This document shows, piece after piece, positions 32,893-41,988 of a stretch of 64,000 nt of DNA. The notes beneath the pieces were generated by a model, which saw nothing but the letters and a program-made list of their open reading frames with translations, ran no database searches and was not told the DNA's origin. The DNA is from Paraburkholderia sp. CNPSo 3274 (GTDB lineage: Bacteria > Pseudomonadota > Gammaproteobacteria > Burkholderiales > Burkholderiaceae), in NCBI RefSeq assembly GCF_024206475.1, contig NZ_JAMBPR010000030.1, positions 1 through 64,000 of the forward strand, written 5' to 3'. Each line of letters opens with the position of its first letter. Positions within the stretch are counted from its first letter, which is position 1. The translations under genes and the position numbers were made by a program.

Positions 32893-34287
32893 CTACTTGC
32901 TGCGAGAAAGATGACGTGAGGCGAGGAAGTAATGCGCGGCCGACCACAGCAGCACCACGCTCACGGCCAGCATGGCGTAGCGAATGCCGTAGGCCGAGGC
33001 GTCGTGGCACGCCGCCGCGAACGGCCCCTGCACCGCCGCTGCCGCGCCATGCGGACCGTGCGGGCCGCCCGCCGCGCAAACCAGCTTGAACTGGCCCTGC
33101 GTGAAGAAGCGCGAGGCAAGCCGATCGCTCAGGAATCCTACGGTTGTGGGGCCGAGGCCCTGGCCCACGAGATTCATGAGCAGAAACACGCAGGCGGATG
33201 CCGTGGCGCGCATGCGCGGTTCGACGATGCCGTGCACGACGGCGAAGGTCGGGCCGTTCCACATGCTCAGCATGACGGTGGCGATGAAGATCAGTGTCAC
33301 GGCGGCGGGCCATTCCCCCAGCGTGAAGGCGAACGCGACGAGCGGGAAGCCAATCGCCGTGCCGAGCGCCGGCACCCAGGCATACCAGCGGCGGTTGCCC
33401 GCGCCCAGCGCGTCGGCGAGCAGGCCGCCGAGCATGTTGCCGACAATGCCGCCCACGCCGATCATGAGGCCGAAGATCAGGCCGGCCTGCGCGAAGCTGA
33501 GGCCATACACGCGGTTGAGGTAAACCGGGATGAACAGGTTGATGCCGTACTGCGCGAATCCGCCGATCACGGTGCCGAGCAACATCTGCACGAACGCGCG
33601 GCTGCCGAACAGGACCTTGAGCACCTCGCGCAGCGGCGGTACCGCAGCCGCGGCGTGCATGCCGCCCTCCTCCGCCCCGCCGCGCTTCGGTTCGCGCAGC
33701 GTGACCCAGGCGAGCAGGCCGAAGATGAGCCCCGGCAGGCCGACCACGAAGAACACCGGGCGCCAGCCCATGTGCTGGACCATCACGCCACCGCCGAGCG
33801 CACCGGCGAGCACGCCGATGGGCGGACCGAGCGCATAGATGGAGAGTGCGCTCGCGCGGCGGCGCGGGCCGAACTGATCGGAAATCAGCGAGTGCGCGGT
33901 AGGCGTGCTGCCCGCTTCGCCAATGCCGACGCCAAGGCGGTACAGAAGCAACTGCCAATAGGTGCCGGCCGTGCCGCACAGCGCTGTCATGATCGACCAC
34001 GCGCCAATCGAAAGCGCGATCAGCGCGACGCGATTGAACCGCTCCGCTATGCGCGCGATCGGCAGGCCGAGCAGCGAATAGAAGATGGAGAACGCAAGCC
34101 CGTTGAGCAGACCCAGCTGCAGATCGCTCAGGTTCAGATCGATCTTCATCGCCTGACCCACGACGGCGATGATGATGCGGTCGACGAAACTCGATGCGTA
34201 GATCAAAACGAGAAGCAGCAGGAACCAGCTGCGATACCAGCCGGCTTCAGACCTGGCTCCCACGTTCTGGGCGGTCAGTTCCTTCAT
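32893..34287 (-). CDS. MFS transporter, Spinster-like (copy 3 of 3)
   Basis: A 464-residue inner-membrane carrier starting MKELTAQNVGARSEAGWYRS. TM1 (WFLLLLVLIYASSFVDRIII), IARIAERFNRVALI, LLYRLGVGIGEAGSTPTAHS and TLREPKRGG are nearly the same as copy 1, so these two are recent paralogues. The penultimate insert reads VCAAGGPHGPHGAAAAV. It is the first gene of the minus-strand block ending with iclR, followed by the porin after 81 bases. Confidence 0.92.
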   Translation of the reverse strand: MKELTAQNVGARSEAGWYRSWFLLLLVLIYASSFVDRIIIAVVGQAMKIDLNLSDLQLGLLNGLAFSIFYSLLGLPIARIAERFNRVALIALSIGAWSIMTALCGTAGTYWQLLLYRLGVGIGEAGSTPTAHSLISDQFGPRRRASALSIYALGPPIGVLAGALGGGVMVQHMGWRPVFFVVGLPGLIFGLLAWVTLREPKRGGAEEGGMHAAAAVPPLREVLKVLFGSRAFVQMLLGTVIGGFAQYGINLFIPVYLNRVYGLSFAQAGLIFGLMIGVGGIVGNMLGGLLADALGAGNRRWYAWVPALGTAIGFPLVAFAFTLGEWPAAVTLIFIATVMLSMWNGPTFAVVHGIVEPRMRATASACVFLLMNLVGQGLGPTTVGFLSDRLASRFFTQGQFKLVCAAGGPHGPHGAAAAVQGPFAAACHDASAYGIRYAMLAVSVVLLWSAAHYFLASRHLSRSK

Positions 34288-34754
34288 TTGTGGTGTCTCC
34301 GAGGTGAGCTTCAGGTAGCAGGTCGCTCGCCATTTGTATGCCACAAAGCGTCTGTGGGATTTTTTATGGATTCTCTAGCATAACTTTTGGGCGCGCAAGA
34401 ATAACTCGCGCCAAAGTCATCATCGTTTTCACTTAGGGGAACTCGTCTAATCAATGTGCCCGCTGGACACGGGACGAGTCGCGTCGGGTGCGAATGCCCG
34501 CGGGCCAATGCGATTGCGGCGGCGGGGCCGTCGAAGTGGCCGTCGATGGGACCGGCCACGCAGGCAGATGGGATGATTGGATGCAGGATACATCGATTCG
34601 TTGCTCGCGCAACGAATTTTGCTTTGCCCGAAACGCGAAAGCGTCGTGGCATATCGAGGGCCGGGCTCTGCTTTTATTCGATTGAAAGGCGCGCCCAAGC
34701 CTTGTGAAAGAGGAGAAACAGCGCGGCCCGCCCCAGGACTGCGCCCAACCCGGC
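34288..34754. other. Promoter region of MFS copy 3; otherwise nothing recognised
   Basis: A 467-base space. The first 120 bases upstream of the MFS start are AT-richer (TTTTTTATGGATTC area near 34360) and probably hold its promoter. No gene or clear operator was found in the rest; it borders the decayed amidase. Confidence 0.5.
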
Positions 34755-35305
34755 TCACATGGCCGGGTCGATGGGAGACGGCGGCGCGCCGCGCGCCTCG
34801 ATAGCCTCGCCTGCCAGCAGGCACAAGTCTTCGCGGAAGTACCCCGCCACGATCTGCACGCCCACCGGCACGTCCCTCACCATGCCCGTCGAGACGACGA
34901 GCCCCGGCAAGCCCATGGCAGGCAACGCACGCATGGTCAACTGCGCATCCCATACCCGCCGGAAACCCGCCGCGCCTTGCCGGTCCAGGTCGTCGGCAAA
35001 CGGCAGTTCGCCGGAAACCGGCAGCAGCAGCATGGGGTATTGCGACAGGAACAAGCGCCATTCGCGCGTGAGCGTCGTGCGCCGCACGAGCGACTTGACC
35101 ACCGCGTTCTCGGGCATCGCCGCGACCTCGGCGCGCATGCCGTCCACCGCGGCCTGCGCTCCCGGATCGCCATCGCGCCCGCGTCCGCGAGTCGGCGGCC
35201 GGCGTCGAGCAAGGCGTCTTCCACCTCTTTTGTGACGGTCATGCCGCCAGGGCGCAGACGGAGCGCCGCGCGCAGCGGCGTTTCGGGGCCGATTAGCGGC
35301 GCCGG
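34755..35305 (-). pseudogene. Amidase-signature enzyme, C-terminal remnant with frameshift
   Basis: The last frame reads TREWRLFLSQYPMLLLPVSG, then LPALGLPG-like block RALPAMGLPGLVVSTGMVRD, VPVGVQIVAGYFREDLCLLA and EARGAPPSPIDP, the C-terminus of amidase-signature hydrolases. Upstream, the continuing homology (PLIGPETPLRAALRLRPGGM, TVTKEVEDALLDAGRRLADAG) is in a different frame, so a frameshift near 35190 separates them. The whole catalytic Ser-Ser-Lys part is missing. It abuts the opposite-strand ABC-ATPase remnant at about 35310. Confidence 0.85.
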
Positions 35306-35312
35306 CACCGAG

Positions 35313-36608
35313 GGCTATGGTCTGCTCGATCATGGCGCGATTCTGGCCGACGGCCACGAGGTGCACATCGCCTCGCCGCGCGATGCCCAGGCGCTCGGCA
35401 TGGTCTACCAGCATTTCACACTGGCGGCCGGGCTTAGTGTCGCCGAGAACCTGCTCCTCGCGCGCGGCAACCTGCCGTGCAAAATCCAATGGGCGGCCGA
35501 GCGCGATGCCCTCCACGCGTTCATGCGCCGAATGCCGTTTCGCCTCGAACTCGATGCGCTGGTCTCGTCGCTCGCGGCAGGAGAAAAGCAGAAGCTCGAA
35601 ATCCTCAAGCAACTGTATCTCGAGCAGCGCTTCCTGATTCTCGACGAACCCACCTCGGTGCTCACGCCGCAGGAAGCCGATGAAGTGCTCGGCCTGATGC
35701 GCACGCTTGCCTTGCGCGGCGCCCTCTCGGTGCTGATGATCACCCACACGTTCCGCGAGGTGATGGCCTATGCGGACAATGTCACGGTACTGCGCAAGGG
35801 TCGCTTCGTCGGCACCTGCGCCGTCGCCGACACCGACCGCGACCGTCTCGCCGCCTGGATGATGGGCGACGACGCAAGCGTGGCAACGCGTGAAGGCGCC
35901 GCTGACGCCACCGACGAGGCCTTGCGGGCGTCTCCGGCAACGCCCAGAAGGAACTGATCGAAGCGCTCGTTGGCCAGCGCAAGGTCCAGTCGGGCGAGAT
36001 GGCTGTCAAAGGCGCGCCTTACGCCGCGACGCGCGAAGAGATGACCCGCTTGCGCGCATTCGCCCTGCCCGAAGAGCCGCAGCGCAATGCGTGCGTGGCA
36101 GGCATGAGCGTGGCCGAGAACATGGCGCTGCGGGACTTTGACCGTGGGCCGCTGCGACGCAGCGGATGGTGGCTCGACCGCCGCGCCATGCGCACGCGCG
36201 CCGGGCAGCTGATCGCTGAATTCAACGTGCGGCCGCCGCTGCCCGAACGCGCCATCGGCACGCTGTCCGGGGGCAACGTACAGCGCCCTGTGCTGGCGCG
36301 CGAGCTTGGGCAGGCAGTGAACGTGCTGATCGTCGCGAATCCCGTGTTCGGACTCGACTTTGCTTCGGTAGCGGACATCCACGCCCGCATTCTCGCGGCG
36401 CGCGGTGCCTGTACTGCTCGTGAGCGAAGACCTCGACGAGTTGCTGGAACTCGCGGACCGTATCGTCGTGATGGCCGAAGGACGCCTTGTCTACGAGACT
36501 GCCGCAACAGGGGCCGATCGCGTCACACTGGGACGTCACATGGCGGGCCATGGCGATGAAGGCCGGCCGCAGGCGCTCGAGCCGGCCGTGTTGCAAGCGA
36601 ATGCCTGA
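35313..36608 (+). pseudogene. Nucleoside/Bmp-type ABC transporter ATPase, truncated and frameshifted
   Basis: It resembles the two-domain ATPase of BmpA-type ABC importers (YufO/NupA-like). It enters at GYGLLDHGAILADG, so the first Walker A is lost. Still visible are the first signature SLAAGEKQKLEILKQLYLEQ, Walker B LILDEPTSVLTP and ITHTFREVMAYADNVTVLRKG. Near 35920 the frame shifts before GVSGNAQKELIEALVGQ. The second domain keeps TLSGGNVQRPVLARELGQAV, then shifts again near 36405 before PVLLVSEDLDELLELADRIV. At least two frameshifts plus 5' loss make it non-functional. Confidence 0.88.
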
Positions 36609-36640
36609 ATGAAACACAACGAAAACGGACAAACATTGCG

Positions 36641-37303
36641 ATGACAACCATTGCCCGCGCGAAGCTCGCTCCATTCGCTTTCGAAGCACGCCAGACCGCG
36701 CTCATCGTCATCGACATGCAGCGCGACTTTATCGAGCCGGGCGGCTTTGGCGAAGCGCTTGGTAGTGACGTATCGCTGCTCTCAGGCCTCGTGCCGACGG
36801 TCGCGCGGCTGCTTGAGTACGCGCGCTCTGCGGGCTGGCAGATCGTGCATACGCGCGAATCGCACGCACCCGACCTCTCCGACTGCCCGCCTGCCAAACG
36901 CCTGCGCGGCATGCCGAATGCGCGCATCGGCGACACGGGACCGATGCGACGCATCCTTGTGCGCGGCGGACCCGGCAACGCGATCATCGATACGCTAAAG
37001 CCAATCGAGAACGAACTGGTCATCGACAAGCCTGGCAAAGGCGCATTCTACGCAACGCGCCTCGGCGAGGAACTCTCAATGCGCGGCATCACCCATCTCG
37101 TATTCGCGGGCGTGACAACCGAAGTCTGCGTACAGACTTCGATGCGCGAAGCCGACGATCGTGGCTACGAGTGCCTGCTGATCGAAGACGCGACGGCAAG
37201 CCACATCCCCGCGTTTCTCGACGCCACGATCGCGATGATTCATTCACAGGGCGGCATCGTCGGCTGGACTGCTCCACTCGACGTCCTGCTGGAGGCAGCC
37301 TGA
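36641..37303 (+). CDS. Isochorismatase-family cysteine hydrolase (biuret/ureide amidohydrolase-like)
   Basis: A 220-residue intact Rossmann-like hydrolase. The expected catalytic triad is visible: Asp25 (LIVIDMQRDF), Lys130 (ELVIDKPGKGAFYAT) and Cys163 (FAGVTTEVCVQTS), with the cis-peptide Val-Thr-Thr. Family members split biuret, N-carbamoyl compounds or peroxyureidoacrylate. The neighbours (amidase remnant, Bmp-type ABC remnant, AtzH-like stub overlapping its stop by ATGA) suggest it once belonged to a ureide or biuret utilisation cluster. It is the only undamaged gene left there, so it may still be used or be on its way to loss. Confidence 0.9.
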   Translation: MTTIARAKLAPFAFEARQTALIVIDMQRDFIEPGGFGEALGSDVSLLSGLVPTVARLLEYARSAGWQIVHTRESHAPDLSDCPPAKRLRGMPNARIGDTGPMRRILVRGGPGNAIIDTLKPIENELVIDKPGKGAFYATRLGEELSMRGITHLVFAGVTTEVCVQTSMREADDRGYECLLIEDATASHIPAFLDATIAMIHSQGGIVGWTAPLDVLLEAA

Positions 37304-37417
37304 TGATGATGGAAGTGAACCGGCCCGAGATCGTCGCGCAGGTAGCGACAGCTTTCGAAGCTTACGAGCGAGCGCTCGTCGGCAACGACGTCGAAACGAT
37401 GAACGCGCTCTCGTTTG
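37303..37417 (+). pseudogene. AtzH-like (DUF3225) protein, 5' stub
   Basis: Begins at ATG 37303 overlapping the hydrolase stop. The frame reads MMMEVNRPEIVAQVATAFEA then YERALVGNDVETMNALSF, matching the N-terminus of AtzH-like proteins that accompany amidases of cyanuric acid/biuret/ureide clusters. Homology stops about 37417 and the frame runs on into sequence antisense to the mutarotase gene. The breakpoint marks where the sugar operon was joined. Confidence 0.75.
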
Positions 37418-37486
37418 TCCCAGGAATATTCACTATCTTCGATGAGCCTGATTTATTCCTTCGCCGCGCCACGCTCACCAGCGATC

Positions 37487-37855
37487 CTATTGCCGTGCCA
37501 GGTCGAATATCCGGCTCATCGCCATCCACTTCTGTCCGGACGGCGTCCACGGTGTGGGCGCCTGAAACTGCCACATCAACGTTTCCCAGCGCTGGATCAC
37601 GGGGTTGTTTTGAGCAGCAGTCGCCATCATGTCAGCGTCATATGTTGCGTCGTCTGTTTCCATCACCATGAGCAATCGGGTTCCCAGACGGTAAATCTCC
37701 ATGTCCAGAACGCCATGGTCTCGTATGTGCCGGATCACTTCAGGCCAAACGTGCCGGTGAAGTTCTTCATAACGGGTAATAAGCTCAGGATCTTCTTTCA
37801 GATCCAGGGCGAAGCAGTAACGCACGATCACTCCTGTTTTAAATGCTGCAGTCAT
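37487..37855 (-). CDS. L-rhamnose/L-fucose mutarotase (RhaM family)
   Basis: A 122-residue ferredoxin-like alpha/beta-barrel epimerase. Blocks are GVIVRYCFALDLKEDPELITRYEELHRHVWPEVIRHIRDHGV with catalytic-type His and Tyr, and MEIYRLGTRLLMVMETDDAT. The family interconverts alpha and beta anomers of 6-deoxy-hexoses; L-fucose types also act on L-galactose. The start was taken at ATG 37855; an upstream ATG at 37933 adds an atypical leader. It is last in the minus-strand sugar operon. Confidence 0.88.
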   Translation of the reverse strand: MTAAFKTGVIVRYCFALDLKEDPELITRYEELHRHVWPEVIRHIRDHGVLDMEIYRLGTRLLMVMETDDATYDADMMATAAQNNPVIQRWETLMWQFQAPTPWTPSGQKWMAMSRIFDLARQ

Positions 37856-37950
37856 CCAGTTGGGATCACGCCTTGCGTGCCTCGCTGCCGCATGGCGTTC
37901 CATGCATGCCGTCAAATGAATCGCAAACCTCATCCCTCACAGTCGCATCG

Positions 37951-38205
37951 CTAAACGCTAGCGCCGAATCGCCGTAAGAGATGAAGCACTGCGGGCAGGT
38001 GAAAATCGTGAACGCCAGGTACCGCAAGGCGTCGTTTCTGGCACATCTCTGCGGTGAGTTCCATCGCCCGTGTCCGCGCGTCAACAAGCAGCAACAACGC
38101 TTCCTGCACAAGTGATTGTTCGAGCGACGACAACCGGAATTCCTGCCATGCCTCCTGAGCCGACAATCCGGATACGCTGCTTTCGATCTGTTCCTCGCAA
38201 TCCAT
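37951..38205 (-). CDS. Small protein of unknown function
   Basis: An 84-residue frame starting MDCEEQIESSVSGLSAQEAW with GGGGAG 5 bases before the ATG, followed by FRLSSLEQSLVQEALLLLVDARTRAMELTAE. It is helical and charged, without a family I recognise. It lies 36 bases after uxaA and 95 bases before the mutarotase on the same strand, so it may be a real operon member. No second line of evidence. Confidence 0.45.
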   Translation of the reverse strand: MDCEEQIESSVSGLSAQEAWQEFRLSSLEQSLVQEALLLLVDARTRAMELTAEMCQKRRLAVPGVHDFHLPAVLHLLRRFGASV

Positions 38206-38241
38206 CTCCGCTCCCCGCATACCATACCCGGGCATCGCCCG

Positions 38242-39768
38242 TTACATGATCGCCCCCCGCAGCCAGGGAACGAACTCGCGATCACCGATTCCGTTTTCCT
38301 CGCTGCACGTTCGCCTTCCCGATGCGACCTCCAGAATGAACTGGAACAGTTGCATCCCTGCTTCCTCGACGCTCAGACGACCGTCGACGATGCCGCCGCT
38401 GTTGAAGTCCATGTCCGGGCGCATTCGCTCGAACAGGTCCGTGGTGGTTGCAATCTTGATAGTGGGAGCCGGCCTGGAACCGAAGACTGAGCCGCGTCCA
38501 GTCGTAAAGCAGATCAGGTTGGCCCCTCCCGCTATCTGCCCCGTTGCCGACACCGGGTCGTAGCCCGGCGTGTCCATGAATACGAGGCCGCTTTCAGATA
38601 CCGGCTCAGCATAGTCGTAGACCGCGTTCAGTACGGTGCCGCCTGCTTTCGAGACTGCTCCCAGTGACTTTTCAAGAATCGTTGTGATGCCACCTGCCTT
38701 ATTACCGGGCGACGGATTGTTGTTCATTTCGCCGCCATTTTCCGCCGCGTAGCGTTCCCACCACCGCAACTTCGCGAGTAGACGCTCGGCGACGTCATCC
38801 GACGCTGCCCGAGCCGTCAGCAGATGTTCTGCCCCGTAAATCTCCGGCGTCTCCGACAGGATTGCGGTGCCGCCATTGCGTGCGATCAGGTCGACCGCCA
38901 CGCCGAGCGCGGGATTGGCGGTGATTCCCGAGTACCCGTCCGAGCCGCCGCACTGCAGCCCGATTTTCAGCCGCGCCACAGGTACTGTTGTGCGCACGGC
39001 CCGATCTGCCACTTCGAGCAGTTCGTGTACGATCGCGGCTCCCCGCGTCACCGCCTCGCGGAAACCGCCTGCGTCCTGGATGACGAGCGTTCTGATCGAC
39101 CCGTCATGGCGCGCTCGCAACGATGCCGCGAGATCCTCGACCTGATTGACCTCGCAACCCAGTCCGACAAACAGCACGGCCGCAAAATTGGGATTGCGCG
39201 CATAACCGGCAAGTGTCCGGCGCAATAGCGCGATTCCGTCACCGGAGGCCGACATCCCGCATCCGCTCTGGTGCGTGATCGCGACAACACCGTCCACGTT
39301 TCTGAAGGCCTCCATGGCTGCCCCCCGGAACGCATCCGCTATCGCATGACAAACACTGGCCGAGCAGTTGACGCTCGCGATAACGCCGGTGTAATTGCGC
39401 GTTCCGACCTGACCGTCCGGCCGCACGAATCCCTGAAACGTGTCGGAACGGTCGATCTCTGCAGCCCGAAGCGCCGTTTCGTGGCCCGACTGCCCACTCC
39501 CGTGACGTTCAGGCATGTCGACGTTGTGTACGTGAACGTGTTCGCCCGCAGCGATGTCGCATAGCGCAACGCCAATCGTCTGCTGATACTTTGTCACGGA
39601 CGCGCCGCGGGCGATGTTCCGTATCGCCACCTTGTGACCGGCTGGCACGGGCGTCAGGACCTGAACCTGCTGCCCATTCGTATCGATCTGCGTGCCTGCA
39701 TCCAGCGCGCGAAGCGCAACTGCAACGCTGTCTTCACGGTGAAGCACCAGAACCGTCTCCACGATCAT
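38242..39768 (-). CDS. uxaA: Altronate dehydratase
   Basis: A 508-residue UxaA-family enzyme, which dehydrates D-altronate to 2-keto-3-deoxy-D-gluconate using Fe(II)/Mn(II). The N-terminal SAF domain (from about residue 15 to 85) has VPAGHKVAIRNIARGASVTKY and HVHVHNVDMPERH. The catalytic domain has GFVRPDGQVGTRNYTGVIASVNCS, the His-Gln pair AITHQSGCGM, LKIGLQCGGSDGYSGITANP, and FMDTPGYDPVSATGQIAGGANL with a conserved C-terminal GSRPAPTIKI. ATG 39768 overlaps the upstream reductase stop (ATGA). Galactarate dehydratase is the related alternative, but the reductase next door favours altronate. Confidence 0.9.
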   Translation of the reverse strand: MIVETVLVLHREDSVAVALRALDAGTQIDTNGQQVQVLTPVPAGHKVAIRNIARGASVTKYQQTIGVALCDIAAGEHVHVHNVDMPERHGSGQSGHETALRAAEIDRSDTFQGFVRPDGQVGTRNYTGVIASVNCSASVCHAIADAFRGAAMEAFRNVDGVVAITHQSGCGMSASGDGIALLRRTLAGYARNPNFAAVLFVGLGCEVNQVEDLAASLRARHDGSIRTLVIQDAGGFREAVTRGAAIVHELLEVADRAVRTTVPVARLKIGLQCGGSDGYSGITANPALGVAVDLIARNGGTAILSETPEIYGAEHLLTARAASDDVAERLLAKLRWWERYAAENGGEMNNNPSPGNKAGGITTILEKSLGAVSKAGGTVLNAVYDYAEPVSESGLVFMDTPGYDPVSATGQIAGGANLICFTTGRGSVFGSRPAPTIKIATTTDLFERMRPDMDFNSGGIVDGRLSVEEAGMQLFQFILEVASGRRTCSEENGIGDREFVPWLRGAIM

Positions 39769-40925
39769 GATGCATGCCTCCCTTCTACCGCGTCCAGGCG
39801 GTTCTGCGCGGCCAGCATGCTTCGCAAGCGCGGCTGTGTGGCGGCAAGCGACATCGAGTCCGCGAGTTCGATCAGCGGCTGTATTCGCCGTCTGACCTTT
39901 TCTCCGTGATTGGTTGCGATGTCCGCGATACGATGAGCCAGCCAGGGATTGAGCAGCCGGTCGCGCACATTTTCGATGTAGCGCTCCGCGGTGCTGCGCA
40001 GGCCCAATGCGTCGAACACCGGCAAGACCTCCTCGTGCCAGATTCCCTCGATACCGTCCCGAAGCCGGGGATCGCTCATTGCCACCAGCACCGTTTCGTT
40101 CGACGGGCGGCGCTCGTTGATCCACCGATCAGCGAGCCAGCTGTGGCCGAGATTGAGAAAGAAGAGCTTCAGACGCTCATGGGTACGCAGGTCGTCTGTC
40201 ACGACAATCTGCTCGTGCACACATGGCAACTCCATGCCCGTACGCCGCTCGATGGCCCATAGCGCATACGGTTCCGCGATCGCGCCGACCGGGTCGATCG
40301 GCTCGGACACGATCCGGTCGACGAGTGAGTTCACCCAGACGCAGCTGTGCAGCAAATACCCGATGAACGTCGCCGGCATTCCCCATCGCCGTGCCACACC
40401 AAGCACGATATCGCGAAGCGTGTTGCCATTGTCTTCGACAAGTTCGCAGGGAAAGATCGACACACCATCATCGGGACGCACCTGCCAACGTGCATGCAGG
40501 AGAACCAGCAGCTTCACCGGAAAGCTGTGCGGCACCTGTTCGTCTCCGACAAGCATGTCCGCCGAATCCCGGTCGTCAAGCCGGTAACCGGCATCGCCCG
40601 TGTTCGAGACAATGACCCGCACCTCTTCGATCGTCACGTGGCGAATGTCCGCCCAGTCGAGATCGGCGACCCATGCCTTCTGGACGGCGCGGCAATCGAC
40701 GACGCGATCGACCGCCATACTGCCTTCCCTGCCCCGAATGCGGACCGGATAACTGCCCGCATTCGCGAGCGCGGCAATACGCGCCCGGCTCGACGGATTG
40801 CCCGTGGTCTGCACAACGCCGATTCCGCCAATCGCGTCGCCGCGCTCGAGAGCCTGCGATACGAAAAAGGCGACATGGGCCAGGAGAAACCGGCTGGTGC
40901 CGAACTGAAGAATGGGTGTGCTCAT
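39765..40925 (-). CDS. Mannitol-dehydrogenase-family reductase, tagaturonate reductase-like
   Basis: A 386-residue NAD-dependent long-chain polyol dehydrogenase. The Rossmann start is MSTPILQFGTSRFLLAHVAF. VSNTGDAGYRL and SFPVKLLVLLHARW follow, with SIFPCELVEDNGNTLRDIVLGV and the family's catalytic Lys region. The C-terminal domain has CVWVNSLVDRIVSEPIDP. UxaB enzymes reduce D-tagaturonate to D-altronate. That role fits between the zinc dehydrogenase upstream and uxaA downstream, with which it overlaps by 4 bases. UxuB (fructuronate reductase) is the alternative. Confidence 0.85.
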   Translation of the reverse strand: MSTPILQFGTSRFLLAHVAFFVSQALERGDAIGGIGVVQTTGNPSSRARIAALANAGSYPVRIRGREGSMAVDRVVDCRAVQKAWVADLDWADIRHVTIEEVRVIVSNTGDAGYRLDDRDSADMLVGDEQVPHSFPVKLLVLLHARWQVRPDDGVSIFPCELVEDNGNTLRDIVLGVARRWGMPATFIGYLLHSCVWVNSLVDRIVSEPIDPVGAIAEPYALWAIERRTGMELPCVHEQIVVTDDLRTHERLKLFFLNLGHSWLADRWINERRPSNETVLVAMSDPRLRDGIEGIWHEEVLPVFDALGLRSTAERYIENVRDRLLNPWLAHRIADIATNHGEKVRRRIQPLIELADSMSLAATQPRLRSMLAAQNRLDAVEGRHAS

Positions 40926-40956
40926 GCTGCCTGTCCTGATTGCTTCGCCATGTAAT

Positions 40957-41967
40957 TCAACATTCGACCAACGCCTTGACAACGGTCTGCCCGGGTTCCA
41001 GCAATCGCGGAAATGCTTCGGGCACCTCGTCAAGGCGCATGCGGTGCGTATTCAACGCCTGGTCAGGAATGCGGCCCGAACGCATCGCCTCCAGCACGGT
41101 TTCGAAGTCGGCGGCGGTAGCGTTGCGGCTTGCAAGCAACGTGGTCTCGCGCTTATGAAATTCCGGATCGGAGAATGTCACCTGACCCGGCACGATCGAG
41201 ATGAGGGTGTATTTGCCGCCATGCGCGACGAAGGCAAAGCCGCGGTTCATCGCGTCGATGTTGCCGGTCGCGTCAAAGACCGCGTCAAAAAACTCGCAAT
41301 GCGTGAGCGATGCGAGTTGCGCCACGTCGTCCGGGCCCACCGCGACCGTTGCATCGACGCCAATATGCAACTTGCAGAATTCAAGGCGGTCCGCGCGCGT
41401 GTCCAGACAAACGACCGTGGCACCGCGCAGCCTGGCAAAGATCATCGCAGCCATGCCAATCGGGCCAGCCCCAACCACCAGCACCCGTTGCCCGGGCGAC
41501 ACATCGGCACGCCGCACGGCATGTGCGCCGATGGCAAGAAATTCGAGCATGGCCGCTTGATCGAGCGACACCCCTTGCGCCTTGTGCACGAACTGCGCAG
41601 GCACGCTGAGATACTCGGTCAGTGCGCCATCGCGATGCACACCCAGCACCTGGATGTTGACGCAGCAGTTCGTCTTGCCTTGACGGCATGCGACGCAGTG
41701 TCCACACGACAGATAGGGCATGACGTAGACGCCGTCGCCAGCCGCGAACCCCGAGTCAGGATCCGCCTCGACGACCACTGCGGACAGTTCATGACCCATT
41801 ACGCGCGGGTATTGGAGGTAGGGTTGACTGCCGGTAAAAATATGCAGATCGGTACCGCAAATCCCGACACGGCTGACCCGCATCAGTACCTCGCCGTCAC
41901 CCCGCGCGGGTAATTCACGCTCCTCAGCGCGCAGTACCCCGGGTGATTCGCAGATCACGCTAAGCAT
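40957..41967 (-). CDS. Zinc alcohol dehydrogenase, L-galactonate 5-dehydrogenase-like
   Basis: A 336-residue medium-chain dehydrogenase. The catalytic zinc site has Cys in RVGICGTDLHIF and the VMGHELSAVV His-Glu pair. The structural zinc cysteines are in LSCGHCVACRQGKTNCC. The NAD fold is VLVVGAGPIGMAAMIFARLRGA with Asp in VVCLDTRADR, indicating NAD preference. The family includes RspB, GatD and L-galactonate oxidoreductase (LgoD). Next to uxaB and uxaA the step L-galactonate -> D-tagaturonate is the best fit. Confidence 0.87.
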   Translation of the reverse strand: MLSVICESPGVLRAEERELPARGDGEVLMRVSRVGICGTDLHIFTGSQPYLQYPRVMGHELSAVVVEADPDSGFAAGDGVYVMPYLSCGHCVACRQGKTNCCVNIQVLGVHRDGALTEYLSVPAQFVHKAQGVSLDQAAMLEFLAIGAHAVRRADVSPGQRVLVVGAGPIGMAAMIFARLRGATVVCLDTRADRLEFCKLHIGVDATVAVGPDDVAQLASLTHCEFFDAVFDATGNIDAMNRGFAFVAHGGKYTLISIVPGQVTFSDPEFHKRETTLLASRNATAADFETVLEAMRSGRIPDQALNTHRMRLDEVPEAFPRLLEPGQTVVKALVEC

Positions 41968-41988
41968 GTTGATATCCTTTCGATCAGG

